From positions 62,001 to 126,000 of the forward strand of contig JAISUT010000012.1 of NCBI GenBank assembly GCA_031271905.1: a stretch of DNA of 64,000 nucleotides. The letters are read 5' to 3'. The position numbers and the translations under genes are program-made. Under the pieces are notes generated by a model. It ran no database searches. It was not told where the DNA came from and was given only the letters and a program-made list of their open reading frames with translations. Shown here in pieces: positions 9,232 to 20,433 of the stretch (position 1 is the first letter of the stretch; every line of letters begins with the position of its first letter). This stretch comes from Acidobacteriota bacterium (GTDB lineage: Bacteria > Acidobacteriota > UBA6911).

Positions 9232-9723
9232 CTAGCGGGGGCTGTAGAACTCGCTCCGGTCGATGATCCCGTTCTTGTCGCGGTCGAGCCGGTCGAACCC
9301 CGACGACACGTCCATCCACTCGTCGCGGGTTATCATCCGGTTGCCGTCCAAGTCGATGTTTTCGAAGACCTGGTTCCAGAAGCGCGCTTTCCGCGATTGG
9401 AACTCGACGAAGGTGACGCCGCCGTCGCGGTTCACGTCCAGCAGCCGGAACGCCTTCTTCCTGCCGGGCCACTCGGCGACCTCGATCTTCCCGCTCTCGT
9501 CCGCGTCGATGCGGGCGAAGAAGTCGGCGCGCACGTCCTCGAACTCGGACTCGGCGATGTCTGCAAACCCGTCCGGCTCGAAGGCGGCGTCAGACCCGGA
9601 TGGCTCTGCCTGCTCCTCGACCTGCCCCTGCGCAAACGCCCCGATGCCACCCGCGATGGAGAAAATGGCGAGGAGCGCGACCGCAAACGGCCGGCGCCCC
9701 CGACGCCCATTATGATGTCCCAT
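9232..9723 (-). CDS. Exported EF-hand calcium-binding protein
   Basis: A 163-aa protein with an N-terminal signal sequence (RRPFAVALLAIFSIAGG...AFAQ) and four EF-hand loops: DADESGKIEVAE, DVNRDGGVTFVE, DLDGNRMITRDE and DRDKNGIIDRSE. The first, second and fourth keep the Asp at positions 1 and 3 and the Glu at 12; the third has DGN at 3-5 and also ends in Glu. The start at 9723 has a good AGGGAGGAG site; the frame extends 31 codons further up with no leader signal. It is likely a periplasmic calcium-responsive or calcium-buffering protein of unknown partner. Confidence 0.85.
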   Translation of the reverse strand: MGHHNGRRGRRPFAVALLAIFSIAGGIGAFAQGQVEEQAEPSGSDAAFEPDGFADIAESEFEDVRADFFARIDADESGKIEVAEWPGRKKAFRLLDVNRDGGVTFVEFQSRKARFWNQVFENIDLDGNRMITRDEWMDVSSGFDRLDRDKNGIIDRSEFYSPR

Positions 9724-9831
9724 GTCTTCGGCTCCTCCCTTAACATGCTCTTGGCGGCGACGCCGCTTTATGAATGACTTGCGTGGACAGTGTACCAGAA
9801 AGCGCTCCGCCTCCAAACGGCGGGGCAGACG

Positions 9832-9867
9832 AAAAAAGCCGACGGAGGGACCCGCCCCCCGTCGGCT
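9832..9867 (-). terminator. Rho-independent terminator of hppA
   Basis: On the minus strand AGCCGACGG pairs with CCGTCGGCT (9-bp perfect stem), followed by a run of six U (A-tract on the plus strand at 9832-9837). It lies 50 bases after the hppA stop codon. Confidence 0.8.
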
Positions 9868-9917
9868 CTTTCATCGCCTCATTGCGCGATTGTCGCGCGG
9901 CCAGGCGCGCGCGCCGC

Positions 9918-12413
<2,496 letters not shown>

Positions 12414-12661
12414 CGAAGATTCTTCTCCTGAGTTTCGGGCCCGTCCTCACTCTTGTGCGGGCCAACGGGTGCGTGATTTCCAGCATCGACGATAGTCAAC
12501 CTGTCACGGAAAAGGCTAAATTATACATGAGCGCCCGAGATTTCAAATATGCGGCGCAGATTTCTTGCGGACGCCGCCCCCGCCCCGGACGCCGCCCCGG
12601 CGGGCATGGCGGGCGCATGACGATCGTCCTCAGTGGCGCCCCGGCTCCGGGAGACATCGAT

Positions 12662-12679
12662 AAAATCGTATGCGAATTC
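12662..12679. promoter_or_regulatory. Second, imperfect GntR-type operator-like site
   Basis: AAAATCGTATGCGAATTC resembles the perfect palindrome 156 bp downstream (AAAATCGTATACGATTTT), sharing the first ten bases and the CGTAT-CGA core. It lies in the 653-bp divergent region (12414-13066) between hppA and the receptor gene. No gene was found in that region. Confidence 0.4.
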
Positions 12680-12817
12680 CATTGAAATCGCCCCGGAGCA
12701 CCTGTGGGCGTCCCGCCGCGCTCCGCCGTTCGGGCGTTTTGACCGTTGTTTTCGCGGGTTTTTGCATGGGTTCAGCCGTTTCCAGCGCGGATGCTGTGTG
12801 TTGCAAATAAGGTCGTG

Positions 12818-12835
12818 AAAATCGTATACGATTTT
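12818..12835. promoter_or_regulatory. Perfect 18-bp palindrome, GntR-type operator candidate
   Basis: AAAATCGTATACGATTTT is a perfect 18-bp palindrome with a GTATAC core, the shape of operators bound by GntR/FadR-type repressors. A possible promoter overlaps it: TTGCAA (12801), 18 bases, then TATACG inside the palindrome. It is about 230 bp upstream of the receptor gene, and binding there would block transcription. No GntR gene lies nearby. Confidence 0.55.
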
Positions 12836-13007
12836 TTGCTTGACCTGCGGAAACCCTCCATGCAAGGATGGGCAACCGCCCGGCCACTCGACAGGGGGGG
12901 CTGCGGCGGACACGCCCGGGGAATGCGTGATTGCGAAGGGCGTCTTGGCGAAAGGGCGGCGCTCCAGGGAAGAAGGGCCCCGGGGCGTTCTCCATCTGTA
13001 AAAACAC

Positions 13008-13035
13008 CCGCCCCCCGCACTGGCACGGGGGGCGG
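13008..13035 (+). promoter_or_regulatory. Strong GC hairpin in the receptor mRNA leader
   Basis: CCGCCCCCCG and CGGGGGGCGG form a perfect 10-bp stem with an 8-base loop. It ends about 30 bases before the chosen start codon of the receptor gene. AAAAC just before and GTTTT shortly after could extend the pairing. It may act as an attenuator or mRNA stabiliser; there is no immediate U-tract. Confidence 0.4.
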
Positions 13036-13066
13036 CTTCAACGATGGTTTTGACGAGGTAGGCATT

Positions 13067-16000
13067 ATGTCAAGAAAAACGTGTGCGGCGTATCCCCCCG
13101 GCAGAACGTCCGGGGCCCGCCGATGTGGTCCCCCCCCGATGAAAGATGAAAGAGCGATGCGCGTCGGGGTCTGCGCAGTGTTTCTCGCCGTCGCGTTGCT
13201 GCCGCTGCTGCTGTCGGCGCCGGCGTTCGGCCAGTCCACGGCCGCGTCCCTCGGCGGGACGGTCATGGACGCCTCGCAGGCGGTCTTGCCCGGGGCGTCT
13301 ATCACGGCGGTCAACACGGCCACCGGAGTGGAGACGAAGGCGACGGCCAACAACTCCGGCATCTATAACTTCCCCAGCCTGCCCCCCGGCGTCTACAACG
13401 TCACTGCGGAGCAGGGCGGGTTCCAGAAAGCCGTCACGACGGACGTGCGGCTGGGCGCGGGCGCGCAAGCCCGCCTGAACTTCAACATGGTGGTGGCCGG
13501 AAGCTCCGAGACGGTGGAAGTCACCGCGAGCGCGGAGAGCCTGCTGACCGACGCCGGATCCTCGACGGGGACTGTGCTGCAGCAGGAGCTGGTCGCCGAG
13601 ATCCCGATGCTCAGCAACAACGTCATGGAGCTCATCAACATGATGAGCGGCGTGGTGCAGACCGGCGACCCGGTGTTCGGCACGACCTCGTTCGCAGGCC
13701 TCGGCAGCGGACAGGTCAACGTCGTGCGCGACGGCATGTCGGTCAACGAAGTCCGCTTCGGCACGGGCGTCAACGCCTCCGCCAACGTGAACACGGAGAT
13801 GGTGGAGGAGTTCAAGATGATCCTCTCGCCGGTGGACGCGGAGATGGGGCGCGGCGCCGGACAGGTGCAGATGACCACCAAGTCCGGCTCCGGCGCGTTT
13901 CACGGTTCTGCGGTCTGGAACGCCCAGAACACCGTGCTCGACGCGCGGGAGTTCCAGGCCAAGCGGAACAACACCCCGCCCAACTGGCGCAACCTCAACG
14001 ACTACACCCTGACCGCCAGCGGCCCGGTCGTCAAGAACAGGACGTTCTTCTTCGTGACCTGGGAGCAGCAGATCGCGCGCGAGAAGGTGCAGACGAACAC
14101 CAAGGTGCTCACCCCCTGCGCGCGGAAAGGCATCTACCGCTACCTGAAGGGCTGGGTGCCGGACGCCCGCAACGGCGACAACACCGCCAATTTCACCACC
14201 TACACCAGGCCGAGCGTGAACGCGGACGGGACGCCGCTGGTCGGCAGGACCACGGTCATCAACTCCCAGAGCTTGCAGGAGACGACGGTCGGGGAGGATA
14301 ACAACCTGCGCTTCGAGAGCGTGTTCGGCGAACTCCTGCCGAGCGTCCGCGCAATGTTGAGCGACCCGAACAATCCCGGCAGCGCCTACGGCGACTGCTC
14401 CGTGCTCGACAGCAGCGTCTTCAACCCGTCGGCCGGAAAGCTGGGCGTGGTGGGCGACGGTGGCGCGCTCGGCGTCAACCCCACCTCGATGTGGAGCAAC
14501 ATGGCCAGCGGCGGCGCCTACCGTTACGCCTACGACCCCACGGGTTTCGTGGACCGTTTCACCAACGGCGTCGATTACAGCGCCGGCAGGGTCCAGATGC
14601 CTCCCGTCAACAACTACGACATGGGCGACGGCCTGAACTACGCGGGCCATCGCTGGGTCAACGTGCTGCGGGGCAACGGTTCGCTCTACGGCACCGGCGG
14701 CGACCCGGAGCGCAAGTCGATCACCTTCAAGATCGACCACAACATCAACAACGACCACCGGGTGAGCGGCACCTACACCTGGGAGAAATACCACGTCGCC
14801 GACTCCTACAAGCAATGGCCGACGGAGTACGGCGGCTACGAGGGCGGCATCGACAGGATTCCGCAGAACCTCATGCTCTCCCTGACGTCCACCTTGCGCC
14901 CGACGCTGCTCAACGAGTTCCGCTTCGGCCTGTCGCGGTCGAACTCGCTGACCAAGACCCCGCTCGACAGCGCCGACGGCGACAAGATGCGCGACGTGCT
15001 GTATGCGTTGCTGCCGTCGGGCGCGGACAGCAGCCCGTTCGCCAACTTCGTCAACACGGCGTTCCAGGATCAGTTGATGATCTTGGGCGTGGGCGAAGCG
15101 CCGCTGCTGTTCCACACCGATCCGCAGTCCGGCACCAACCCGAGCCATCCGTTCGGCACGCGCGGCAACATCTCGGCGACCTGGGGCGGCGTGGATCCGC
15201 GCTGGACGGCCACCGACACGATCACCTGGATGAAGGGCGCGCATTCCTTCAAGGGCGGCTTCGACTACCGCTGGCAGTCGTCCACGCAGGAATTCTCGGG
15301 CAACCGCGGCTTCGCCGGCACAGGCTCCCTCGTCGCCCAGCCGGCGGTCTTCGGCGGCCTGGTGACCGGCGCCGCGCAGCGCCGCCGCAACGCGCTGGGT
15401 TCGGCCACCGCGGCCGGGAACTCCTGGATCGACCTCGCGCCGAACAGCCAGGACACGGTGTCAGGCGCGTTGGCGGGGAACTACTCGGTCGCCTACGCCC
15501 TGATGACGTACTTCTCCGGGTCGCTCAACCAGATGCGCCAGTACTTCTACGCGGTTCCCGACGCCAGTTCTCCGACCGGCGCCAGATGGAACGACGCCTA
15601 CGCCGGGGAGAACCTGTACGACTACACCATGTCGAACCAGGAATTCAGCTTCTTCTTCAAGGATGATTGGAAGCTGACCAGCGACCTGACGCTGAACCTC
15701 GGAGTGCGCTACGAATACTATGGCGTGCCCCACACCGCCGGCGGCAGGACGCTGGCTCTCAAAGGCGGCAGCTCCAAGATCTTCGGGATCTCCGGGGGCG
15801 GCTTCAAGGAATGGATGACCGACAGGGAATCCGTCTACGCCTATTCCAACGCCGGCGCGGCGCCTCCCGACCCGGTGAGCGTCTACCAGTACGTCGGCCC
15901 CGACTCGCCGAATCCGGACGTCATGGCGTGGAACAGGGATCTGAACAACTTCGCGCCGCATGTCGGCTTCTCCTGGCAACTGCCTTGGTTTGGCAAAGGG

Positions 16001-17791
16001 AAGACGACGCTGCGCGGCGGCTATTCGGTCAGCTACACGCCGGCCAACAACTTCGACCAGTTCGGCATCCAGATCGCCGACGTCGGCGCGGCGGGGGTCT
16101 CCTACATGGAATCCTACAGCGGCGTCGGCAGCACCTTGACTCCCGGCGACACCAGATACTACATGGACATCACCGACCTGCCCAGGATTTTGCCTATGAC
16201 GGTGGCGTCGAGCGTCCAGCCGATGTCCCCGAAGTCCATCGGGGCGTTCAACGGCACCGCCACGGTGGTTGACGAGAACATCCGCAACCCCTATGTGCAC
16301 AACGTCAACCTCTCGCTGACCCGCAACATCGCCAACAACCTGACGGTCGATGTCAGGTATGTCGGGACGCTGGGTCGCGACCTGATCACCACCACCAGCC
16401 TCAACGCGCCGAACTATATCGCCAACAACCTGTACAGCGAGCTGAACATAGTCCGCAACGGAGGCGCCAGCCTGTTGATCGACAGCCTCATCCCCGCTGG
16501 GGCGCTTTGGCCCGGCGCCCTCACCGGATCGCAGCAGCTCCGGGCGTCGAGCGCGACCAGCGCCAACCTCGCGCGGGCGAATTTCAGCGGCGTCGCCACC
16601 ACGTTGGCGACCACCAACGGGCAGTTGACGGCCACGGATTCGGCGACTGCGGGGCTGGTTTCCCGCGCGGGCTGCCTGCCCGAGGATCGCGCGATCCCCG
16701 GCAACATCGCCACCCCGTGCACCCGGAACACCCCGTGGAACTACCTCTACGTCAACCCGCAGTTCTCGTATGCCGGGATCGTGCGCAACGGCGTCCTGTC
16801 GAACTACCATTCGATGCAGGCGCAGGTGACCATGCGCCCGACGCGGGGGTTGAGCTTCCAGACCACATACACCTGGAGCCGCACCCTGGGCGACTCCGGA
16901 TGGACGAACTACATGGGCGACCGCGACTACTACCTGTCCGGTCAGCACCGTTCGCACACGCTGAACAGCTACGGAACCTACGAGCTGCCTTTCGGTCCGA
17001 ACGGGTTCTTGCTGCGCAGCTCTTCGGGCGCCCTCAAGAAGGCGGTCGAAGGGTGGCAGTTGAGCTGGATCCTCTCCCTGTCGAGCGGACAGCCGGCTTC
17101 GGTCACGGGCAACAGCACGCTGTGGTCGAATTCCAACCCCATCCTCGTGCGTCCCGACCTGTGGGACAACAAGGCCGGCAAGGCCGAGTGGGACATGGAG
17201 ACTTTCGCGGCCGGTTGGTATTTCGGGCGCAAGTACACCACTTTCGCGCTCGACGAAAACATCTGCGACAGGGGCGTGATGGATGCCACGCTCTTCAACA
17301 CCTACTGCATGAACACGAGCACCGGCGCGTTGCGAAGCGGCGCCCCGAGGGTGCTCGCGCTCGCTTCCGGCCAGCTCGACGCCAGCGGCAACATGCTGCC
17401 CGCGCTCTATGACGTGGACACCGTCGGCGCCGACGGCAAGACGTACAGGGCCGGGACGCCGATCGTGGTGTTCCGCAACGCCGATTCGCGCGATCCGGCG
17501 GAGTTCGGCGGCAATTTCAAGCCCAACCAGTTGACCGGCCAGGGCCGCATCACCTTCGACGTGGCGATGGCCAAGTCCATCGAGTTCATGGAAGGCAAAC
17601 GGTTCGAGATCCGCGTCGACGCCCAGAACATATTCAACCACCCGACGCCCTCGGCCAGCGCAGCGACCAGCGGTGCCCGGTTCACGACGATCACCAATGC
17701 CAGCTTCAGCATCAACGGCACCAACTTCGGCTATCTGTCTACCAAGGGCGGGCACCGGACGTTCCAGGCCAAGCTGCGGTTGAGCTTCTAG
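13067..17791 (+). CDS. Oar-like TonB-dependent outer-membrane receptor
   Basis: A very large outer-membrane receptor (1574 aa from this start). After a Sec signal (VGVCAVFLAVALLPLLLSAPAFGQ) comes a carboxypeptidase-regulatory-like beta-sandwich (SLGGTVMDASQAVLPGASI ... YNFPSLPPGVYNVT). A plug domain follows (VNVVRDGMSVNE, KSGSGAFHG), then a long beta-barrel ending in an aromatic residue (KLRLSF), as in outer-membrane proteins. Such proteins are expanded in Acidobacteriota and import oligosaccharides or other large substrates using TonB energy. The ATG at 13067 has a GAGG site but gives a long N-terminal tail; ATGs at 13139 and 13157 sit closer to the signal peptide. No periplasmic or catabolic partner gene adjoins it, so the substrate is unknown. 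Confidence 0.9.
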   Translation: MSRKTCAAYPPGRTSGARRCGPPPMKDERAMRVGVCAVFLAVALLPLLLSAPAFGQSTAASLGGTVMDASQAVLPGASITAVNTATGVETKATANNSGIYNFPSLPPGVYNVTAEQGGFQKAVTTDVRLGAGAQARLNFNMVVAGSSETVEVTASAESLLTDAGSSTGTVLQQELVAEIPMLSNNVMELINMMSGVVQTGDPVFGTTSFAGLGSGQVNVVRDGMSVNEVRFGTGVNASANVNTEMVEEFKMILSPVDAEMGRGAGQVQMTTKSGSGAFHGSAVWNAQNTVLDAREFQAKRNNTPPNWRNLNDYTLTASGPVVKNRTFFFVTWEQQIAREKVQTNTKVLTPCARKGIYRYLKGWVPDARNGDNTANFTTYTRPSVNADGTPLVGRTTVINSQSLQETTVGEDNNLRFESVFGELLPSVRAMLSDPNNPGSAYGDCSVLDSSVFNPSAGKLGVVGDGGALGVNPTSMWSNMASGGAYRYAYDPTGFVDRFTNGVDYSAGRVQMPPVNNYDMGDGLNYAGHRWVNVLRGNGSLYGTGGDPERKSITFKIDHNINNDHRVSGTYTWEKYHVADSYKQWPTEYGGYEGGIDRIPQNLMLSLTSTLRPTLLNEFRFGLSRSNSLTKTPLDSADGDKMRDVLYALLPSGADSSPFANFVNTAFQDQLMILGVGEAPLLFHTDPQSGTNPSHPFGTRGNISATWGGVDPRWTATDTITWMKGAHSFKGGFDYRWQSSTQEFSGNRGFAGTGSLVAQPAVFGGLVTGAAQRRRNALGSATAAGNSWIDLAPNSQDTVSGALAGNYSVAYALMTYFSGSLNQMRQYFYAVPDASSPTGARWNDAYAGENLYDYTMSNQEFSFFFKDDWKLTSDLTLNLGVRYEYYGVPHTAGGRTLALKGGSSKIFGISGGGFKEWMTDRESVYAYSNAGAAPPDPVSVYQYVGPDSPNPDVMAWNRDLNNFAPHVGFSWQLPWFGKGKTTLRGGYSVSYTPANNFDQFGIQIADVGAAGVSYMESYSGVGSTLTPGDTRYYMDITDLPRILPMTVASSVQPMSPKSIGAFNGTATVVDENIRNPYVHNVNLSLTRNIANNLTVDVRYVGTLGRDLITTTSLNAPNYIANNLYSELNIVRNGGASLLIDSLIPAGALWPGALTGSQQLRASSATSANLARANFSGVATTLATTNGQLTATDSATAGLVSRAGCLPEDRAIPGNIATPCTRNTPWNYLYVNPQFSYAGIVRNGVLSNYHSMQAQVTMRPTRGLSFQTTYTWSRTLGDSGWTNYMGDRDYYLSGQHRSHTLNSYGTYELPFGPNGFLLRSSSGALKKAVEGWQLSWILSLSSGQPASVTGNSTLWSNSNPILVRPDLWDNKAGKAEWDMETFAAGWYFGRKYTTFALDENICDRGVMDATLFNTYCMNTSTGALRSGAPRVLALASGQLDASGNMLPALYDVDTVGADGKTYRAGTPIVVFRNADSRDPAEFGGNFKPNQLTGQGRITFDVAMAKSIEFMEGKRFEIRVDAQNIFNHPTPSASAATSGARFTTITNASFSINGTNFGYLSTKGGHRTFQAKLRLSF

Positions 17792-17820
17792 GCCGACATC
17801 GGTCTGGCAAGGCAAGCCAA

Positions 17821-17852
17821 CAGGCTCCCGGCGACGGGGGCCTGTTTTTTTT
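17821..17852 (+). terminator. Rho-independent terminator of the receptor gene
   Basis: CAGGCTCCCG pairs with CGGGGGCCTG (one G-T pair) around a GCGA loop, followed by eight T. It begins 29 bases after the stop codon. Confidence 0.88.
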
Positions 17853-18021
17853 GATGCCGCATCCCCCATGGCGCCATAGGGGCGAAGGGCATGCTTCGCC
17901 CTATCGGCTTGAAGGGCATGGCAAGGTTCTTTTCGTCGCACGCCGCATTGCGCGGAGGCGGCTGGAACAGGCGGGCGGTGGGTTTTTTCTTTGATGCGAC
18001 TACGCGGGGATCGCGCAAAAC

Positions 18022-18058
18022 GAAAGGGGCTTGCCAATTTCCCGGCAAGCCCCTTTTC
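18022..18058 (-). terminator. Terminator downstream of tRNA-Leu
   Basis: GAAAGGGGCTTGCC and GGCAAGCCCCTTTTC form a long stem around an AATTTCCC loop. On the minus strand the stem is followed by TTTT, placing it about 20 bases after the tRNA 3' end. The A/T flanks could make it work in both directions. Confidence 0.75.
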
Positions 18059-18078
18059 GTGTAAATCCTTTGTTTTCT

Positions 18079-18166
18079 TGGTGCCGAAGGAGGGGGTCGA
18101 ACCCTCATGCCCGCAAGGGGCGCGGGATTTTGAGTCCCGTGCGTCTGCCAATTCCGCCACTTCGGC
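18079..18166 (-). tRNA. tRNA-Leu(CAA)
   Basis: Read on the minus strand, the acceptor stem GCCGAAG pairs with CTTCGGC, followed by discriminator A and an encoded CCA. The anticodon stem GGGA/TCCC carries loop CTCAAAA, giving anticodon CAA (codon UUG). A long variable arm of the class II type (GCGCCCCTTGCGGGCA) and the T-loop GGTTCGACC are present. Total length is 88 bases with CCA. Confidence 0.95.
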
Positions 18167-18225
18167 CTGCAACCACGCCGCGAGGCCGGCGCCCGACATG
18201 CGGCATATATGCGTACACGCCGTCA

Positions 18226-18288
18226 GGGGGCCTCTAAAAACCTCGGACGCTGCGTCGCGCCTTGCCTGCGAGGTTTTTAGAGGCTCCC
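18226..18288. repeat. Dispersed repeat family 1, copy 1 (short form)
   Basis: A 63-bp element whose ends are inverted repeats: GCCTCTAAAAACCTCG at the left and CGAGGTTTTTAGAGGC at the right, with a core containing GCGTCGCGCCTTGCCTGCG. The short form lacks the middle block found in copies at 21403, 47362, 49765 and 50279. It lies between the tRNA and the carD promoter. It could also fold as a hairpin in RNA. Confidence 0.85.
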
Positions 18289-18377
18289 ATCATCGCCCGG
18301 CACATGCCCGTCGCAGGAAACAACGCGGACGCACATAGTAGCCCATGCCGCCTGCGGAGTCAATCGGCTCGCACATT

Positions 18378-18406
18378 TTGCCAAAAAACCGATTGTCTGC
18401 TATACT
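18378..18406 (+). promoter_or_regulatory. Sigma70-type promoter of carD
   Basis: TTGCCA, 17-base spacer, TATACT; 21 bases separate the -10 box from the carD ATG, with GGAGG in between. It is one of the best promoter matches in the window. Confidence 0.8.
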
Positions 18407-18427
18407 ACAAGATCTTCCGGAGGAATT

Positions 18428-18940
18428 ATGGATTTTCGTATTGGAGAGAAAGTCGTCTATCCGAACCATGGCGTAGGCATCATCGAAGAGGTCAGCAGCA
18501 AAAGCGTCAACGGGGCGCTGGAAGAATTTTACATGCTCCGCATCCACGCCAACTCCTCTGTCGTCATGGTCCCGACGGCGAACGTGAAGAGCGTCGGGTT
18601 GCGCCGCATCATCAAGAAGAACGACGTGGACGGGCTCTTCAAGCTTTTGCGGGAAGATTTCTTCGAGCCGGAGAACGATTGGAAGGGGCGTTACAAGGAT
18701 CATTCCGAGAAGATGCGCACCGGCTCGATCTTCCAGGTCGCCGAAGTCCTCAAAAACCTCGTCTACCTGAGTTACAAGAAAAGCCTCTCCTTCCGGGAGA
18801 AGCGGATGATGGATCGCGCCAAGCAGCTCATCATCAGCGAGGTCGCCACCGTGCGTGGCTTGAACGAAAAATCTGTCGAGGAGCAAATCGACCGTATCCT
18901 GTCCGAGGCGTATTCGCGTTCCGTCAAAACCTCGGACTAG
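18428..18940 (+). CDS. carD: CarD/CdnL-family RNA polymerase-binding regulator
   Basis: A 170-aa protein. The N-terminal Tudor-like RNA-polymerase-interaction domain (MDFRIGEKVVYPNHGVGIIEEV) binds the RNAP beta subunit, and the C-terminal helical domain touches promoter DNA to stabilise open complexes. The C terminus reads YKKSLSFREKRMMDRAKQLI, typical of the family. GGAGG sits 6 bases before the ATG, behind a near-consensus promoter. The next gene starts 15 bases after its stop, so the two are co-transcribed. Confidence 0.95.
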   Translation: MDFRIGEKVVYPNHGVGIIEEVSSKSVNGALEEFYMLRIHANSSVVMVPTANVKSVGLRRIIKKNDVDGLFKLLREDFFEPENDWKGRYKDHSEKMRTGSIFQVAEVLKNLVYLSYKKSLSFREKRMMDRAKQLIISEVATVRGLNEKSVEEQIDRILSEAYSRSVKTSD

Positions 18941-18955
18941 CCGTATAGACACAGA

Positions 18956-20266
18956 TTGCCAGCGCTGATCCTTTACCTTGCCTTACTGGTGTTCTTCGTG
19001 CTCCTGTCGGTGTTCTTCTCCGCCGCCGAGACCGCCTATATCGCGCTCAACCGGCGGCGGCTGAAATACCAGGAGGATGCGGGAGACCGCAAGGCGGGCG
19101 TCATCCACCGGATCGTCTCCAACCCCGACCGCCTGCTCGGGGTCATCCTCTTCGGCGTCACCATGGCGGAGATCGCGGCCGCTGGCCTGGTCACGTCGCT
19201 CATCACCGCCTACGTCGCCCCGGAGCACAACGAGATCGCCGGGCTGGCGGGATCGGTCGGCTTCTCTTTCTTCGTCCTGATCATCTGCGAACTCACGCCC
19301 AAGATCATCGCGGCGGCGCACCCGGAGCAGTTGTCGCGCAAGCTCCTGCCCGCCGTCCGCTTCTTCCTGGTCGTGTTCTCGCCCTTCGCCCGGCTGGCGG
19401 CGTGGCTCGCCAACGGCATCGTCTCCCTGGCGGGGCTCGACTCCGTGGTCAGCCCGTTCCCGCAAGGCGCCAGCCAGGAGGAGATCAAGGCCATGATCGC
19501 CGACGCCGGCGAGGCCAGCGTGCCGAACGCGAAGAAGCTCATGCTGCACAACGTCTTCGACATCGACACCAAGCAGATCCGCGAGGTGATGATCCCGCGC
19601 GGCGAAGTCACCGCCATCGACATCGACGCCGACGTCGCCGACATCCTCGACACCGTCAACAAGACGAACTACTCCCGCGTCCCCGTCTACCGGAAAGGGT
19701 TCGACAACCCGCTGGGCATCCTCCACGTCAAAGACCTGTTGCAGTACCTCCAGAAGGGGGCGTCGGGCGAGGGCAAAGTCGGCGAGATCAGCATCGACGC
19801 GCTCCTGCGCCCCATCCACTTCGTCCCCGACAGCGCGCGCCTGGACGCCGTGCTGCGGCGCCTGCAGGCGATGCGCCTGCACATGGCGGTCGTGGTGGAC
19901 GAGTTCGGCGGGGTCGCGGGCATCGTCACCCTGGAAGACCTGCTGGAGGAGATCGTCGGCGAGATACAGGACGAGCACGACTCTGAGGCGGACGCGGTGC
20001 GCGACCTGGGCGCCAACGTCTATTCCATCGCGGGCAACCTGCCGGTGCGCGACTTCAACCGCAGCTTCGACGACAAGATCCCCGAGGCGCCGGAGTACAC
20101 CACGGTCGCGGGCTTCCTCGAATCGCTGACGGAGCGGTTGTTGGAGGAGGGCGAGACGGTGCGCTACGGGTCGTTGAGCTTCACCATCGAGCAGGCCAGC
20201 GGGTTCCGCATCGACTCCATCCGGGTCCGCGCCCATGCCGAGAACGCCGACTCGCCCCGCGTCTGA
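18956..20266 (+). CDS. CNNM/CBS-pair transporter-like protein (HlyC/CorC family)
   Basis: A 436-aa membrane protein. An N-terminal CNNM (DUF21) domain with three to four helices (residues ~1-160, including FFSAAETAYIALNRRRL and ICELTPKIIAA) is followed by two CBS motifs (~200-330; REVMIPRGEVTAID, VVVDEFGGVAGIVTLEDLLEEIVGE) and a C-terminal CorC/HlyC transporter-associated domain. Relatives are implicated in magnesium or cobalt efflux, with adenine nucleotides sensed by the CBS pair. The start is a TTG at 18956 without a strong ribosome site. It is chosen because it lies right after carD and keeps the complete first helix; translational coupling is likely. Confidence 0.88.
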   Translation: MPALILYLALLVFFVLLSVFFSAAETAYIALNRRRLKYQEDAGDRKAGVIHRIVSNPDRLLGVILFGVTMAEIAAAGLVTSLITAYVAPEHNEIAGLAGSVGFSFFVLIICELTPKIIAAAHPEQLSRKLLPAVRFFLVVFSPFARLAAWLANGIVSLAGLDSVVSPFPQGASQEEIKAMIADAGEASVPNAKKLMLHNVFDIDTKQIREVMIPRGEVTAIDIDADVADILDTVNKTNYSRVPVYRKGFDNPLGILHVKDLLQYLQKGASGEGKVGEISIDALLRPIHFVPDSARLDAVLRRLQAMRLHMAVVVDEFGGVAGIVTLEDLLEEIVGEIQDEHDSEADAVRDLGANVYSIAGNLPVRDFNRSFDDKIPEAPEYTTVAGFLESLTERLLEEGETVRYGSLSFTIEQASGFRIDSIRVRAHAENADSPRV

Positions 20267-20433
20267 CCCTCGCCGGGCGTCGCCGCCGCCCGCCGTGGCC
20301 GCAGGCCGCCCCTCCCGCGCCCCCACTTCGGGCCCGAGGCGCTTGTCGCGCCTCCCCCTACGCAACGGCGCGGTTTTGCGCTATGATGTCCGGTCGGTTT
20401 CTAGGTTCGCCATATTCGACTGAGGGGTCTGCT

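Noticed and set aside
12746..13066. Upstream part of the receptor frame as coding sequence
   Set aside because: It includes the GntR-type palindrome and the leader hairpin, has no signal peptide, and the receptor's signal sequence begins much later.
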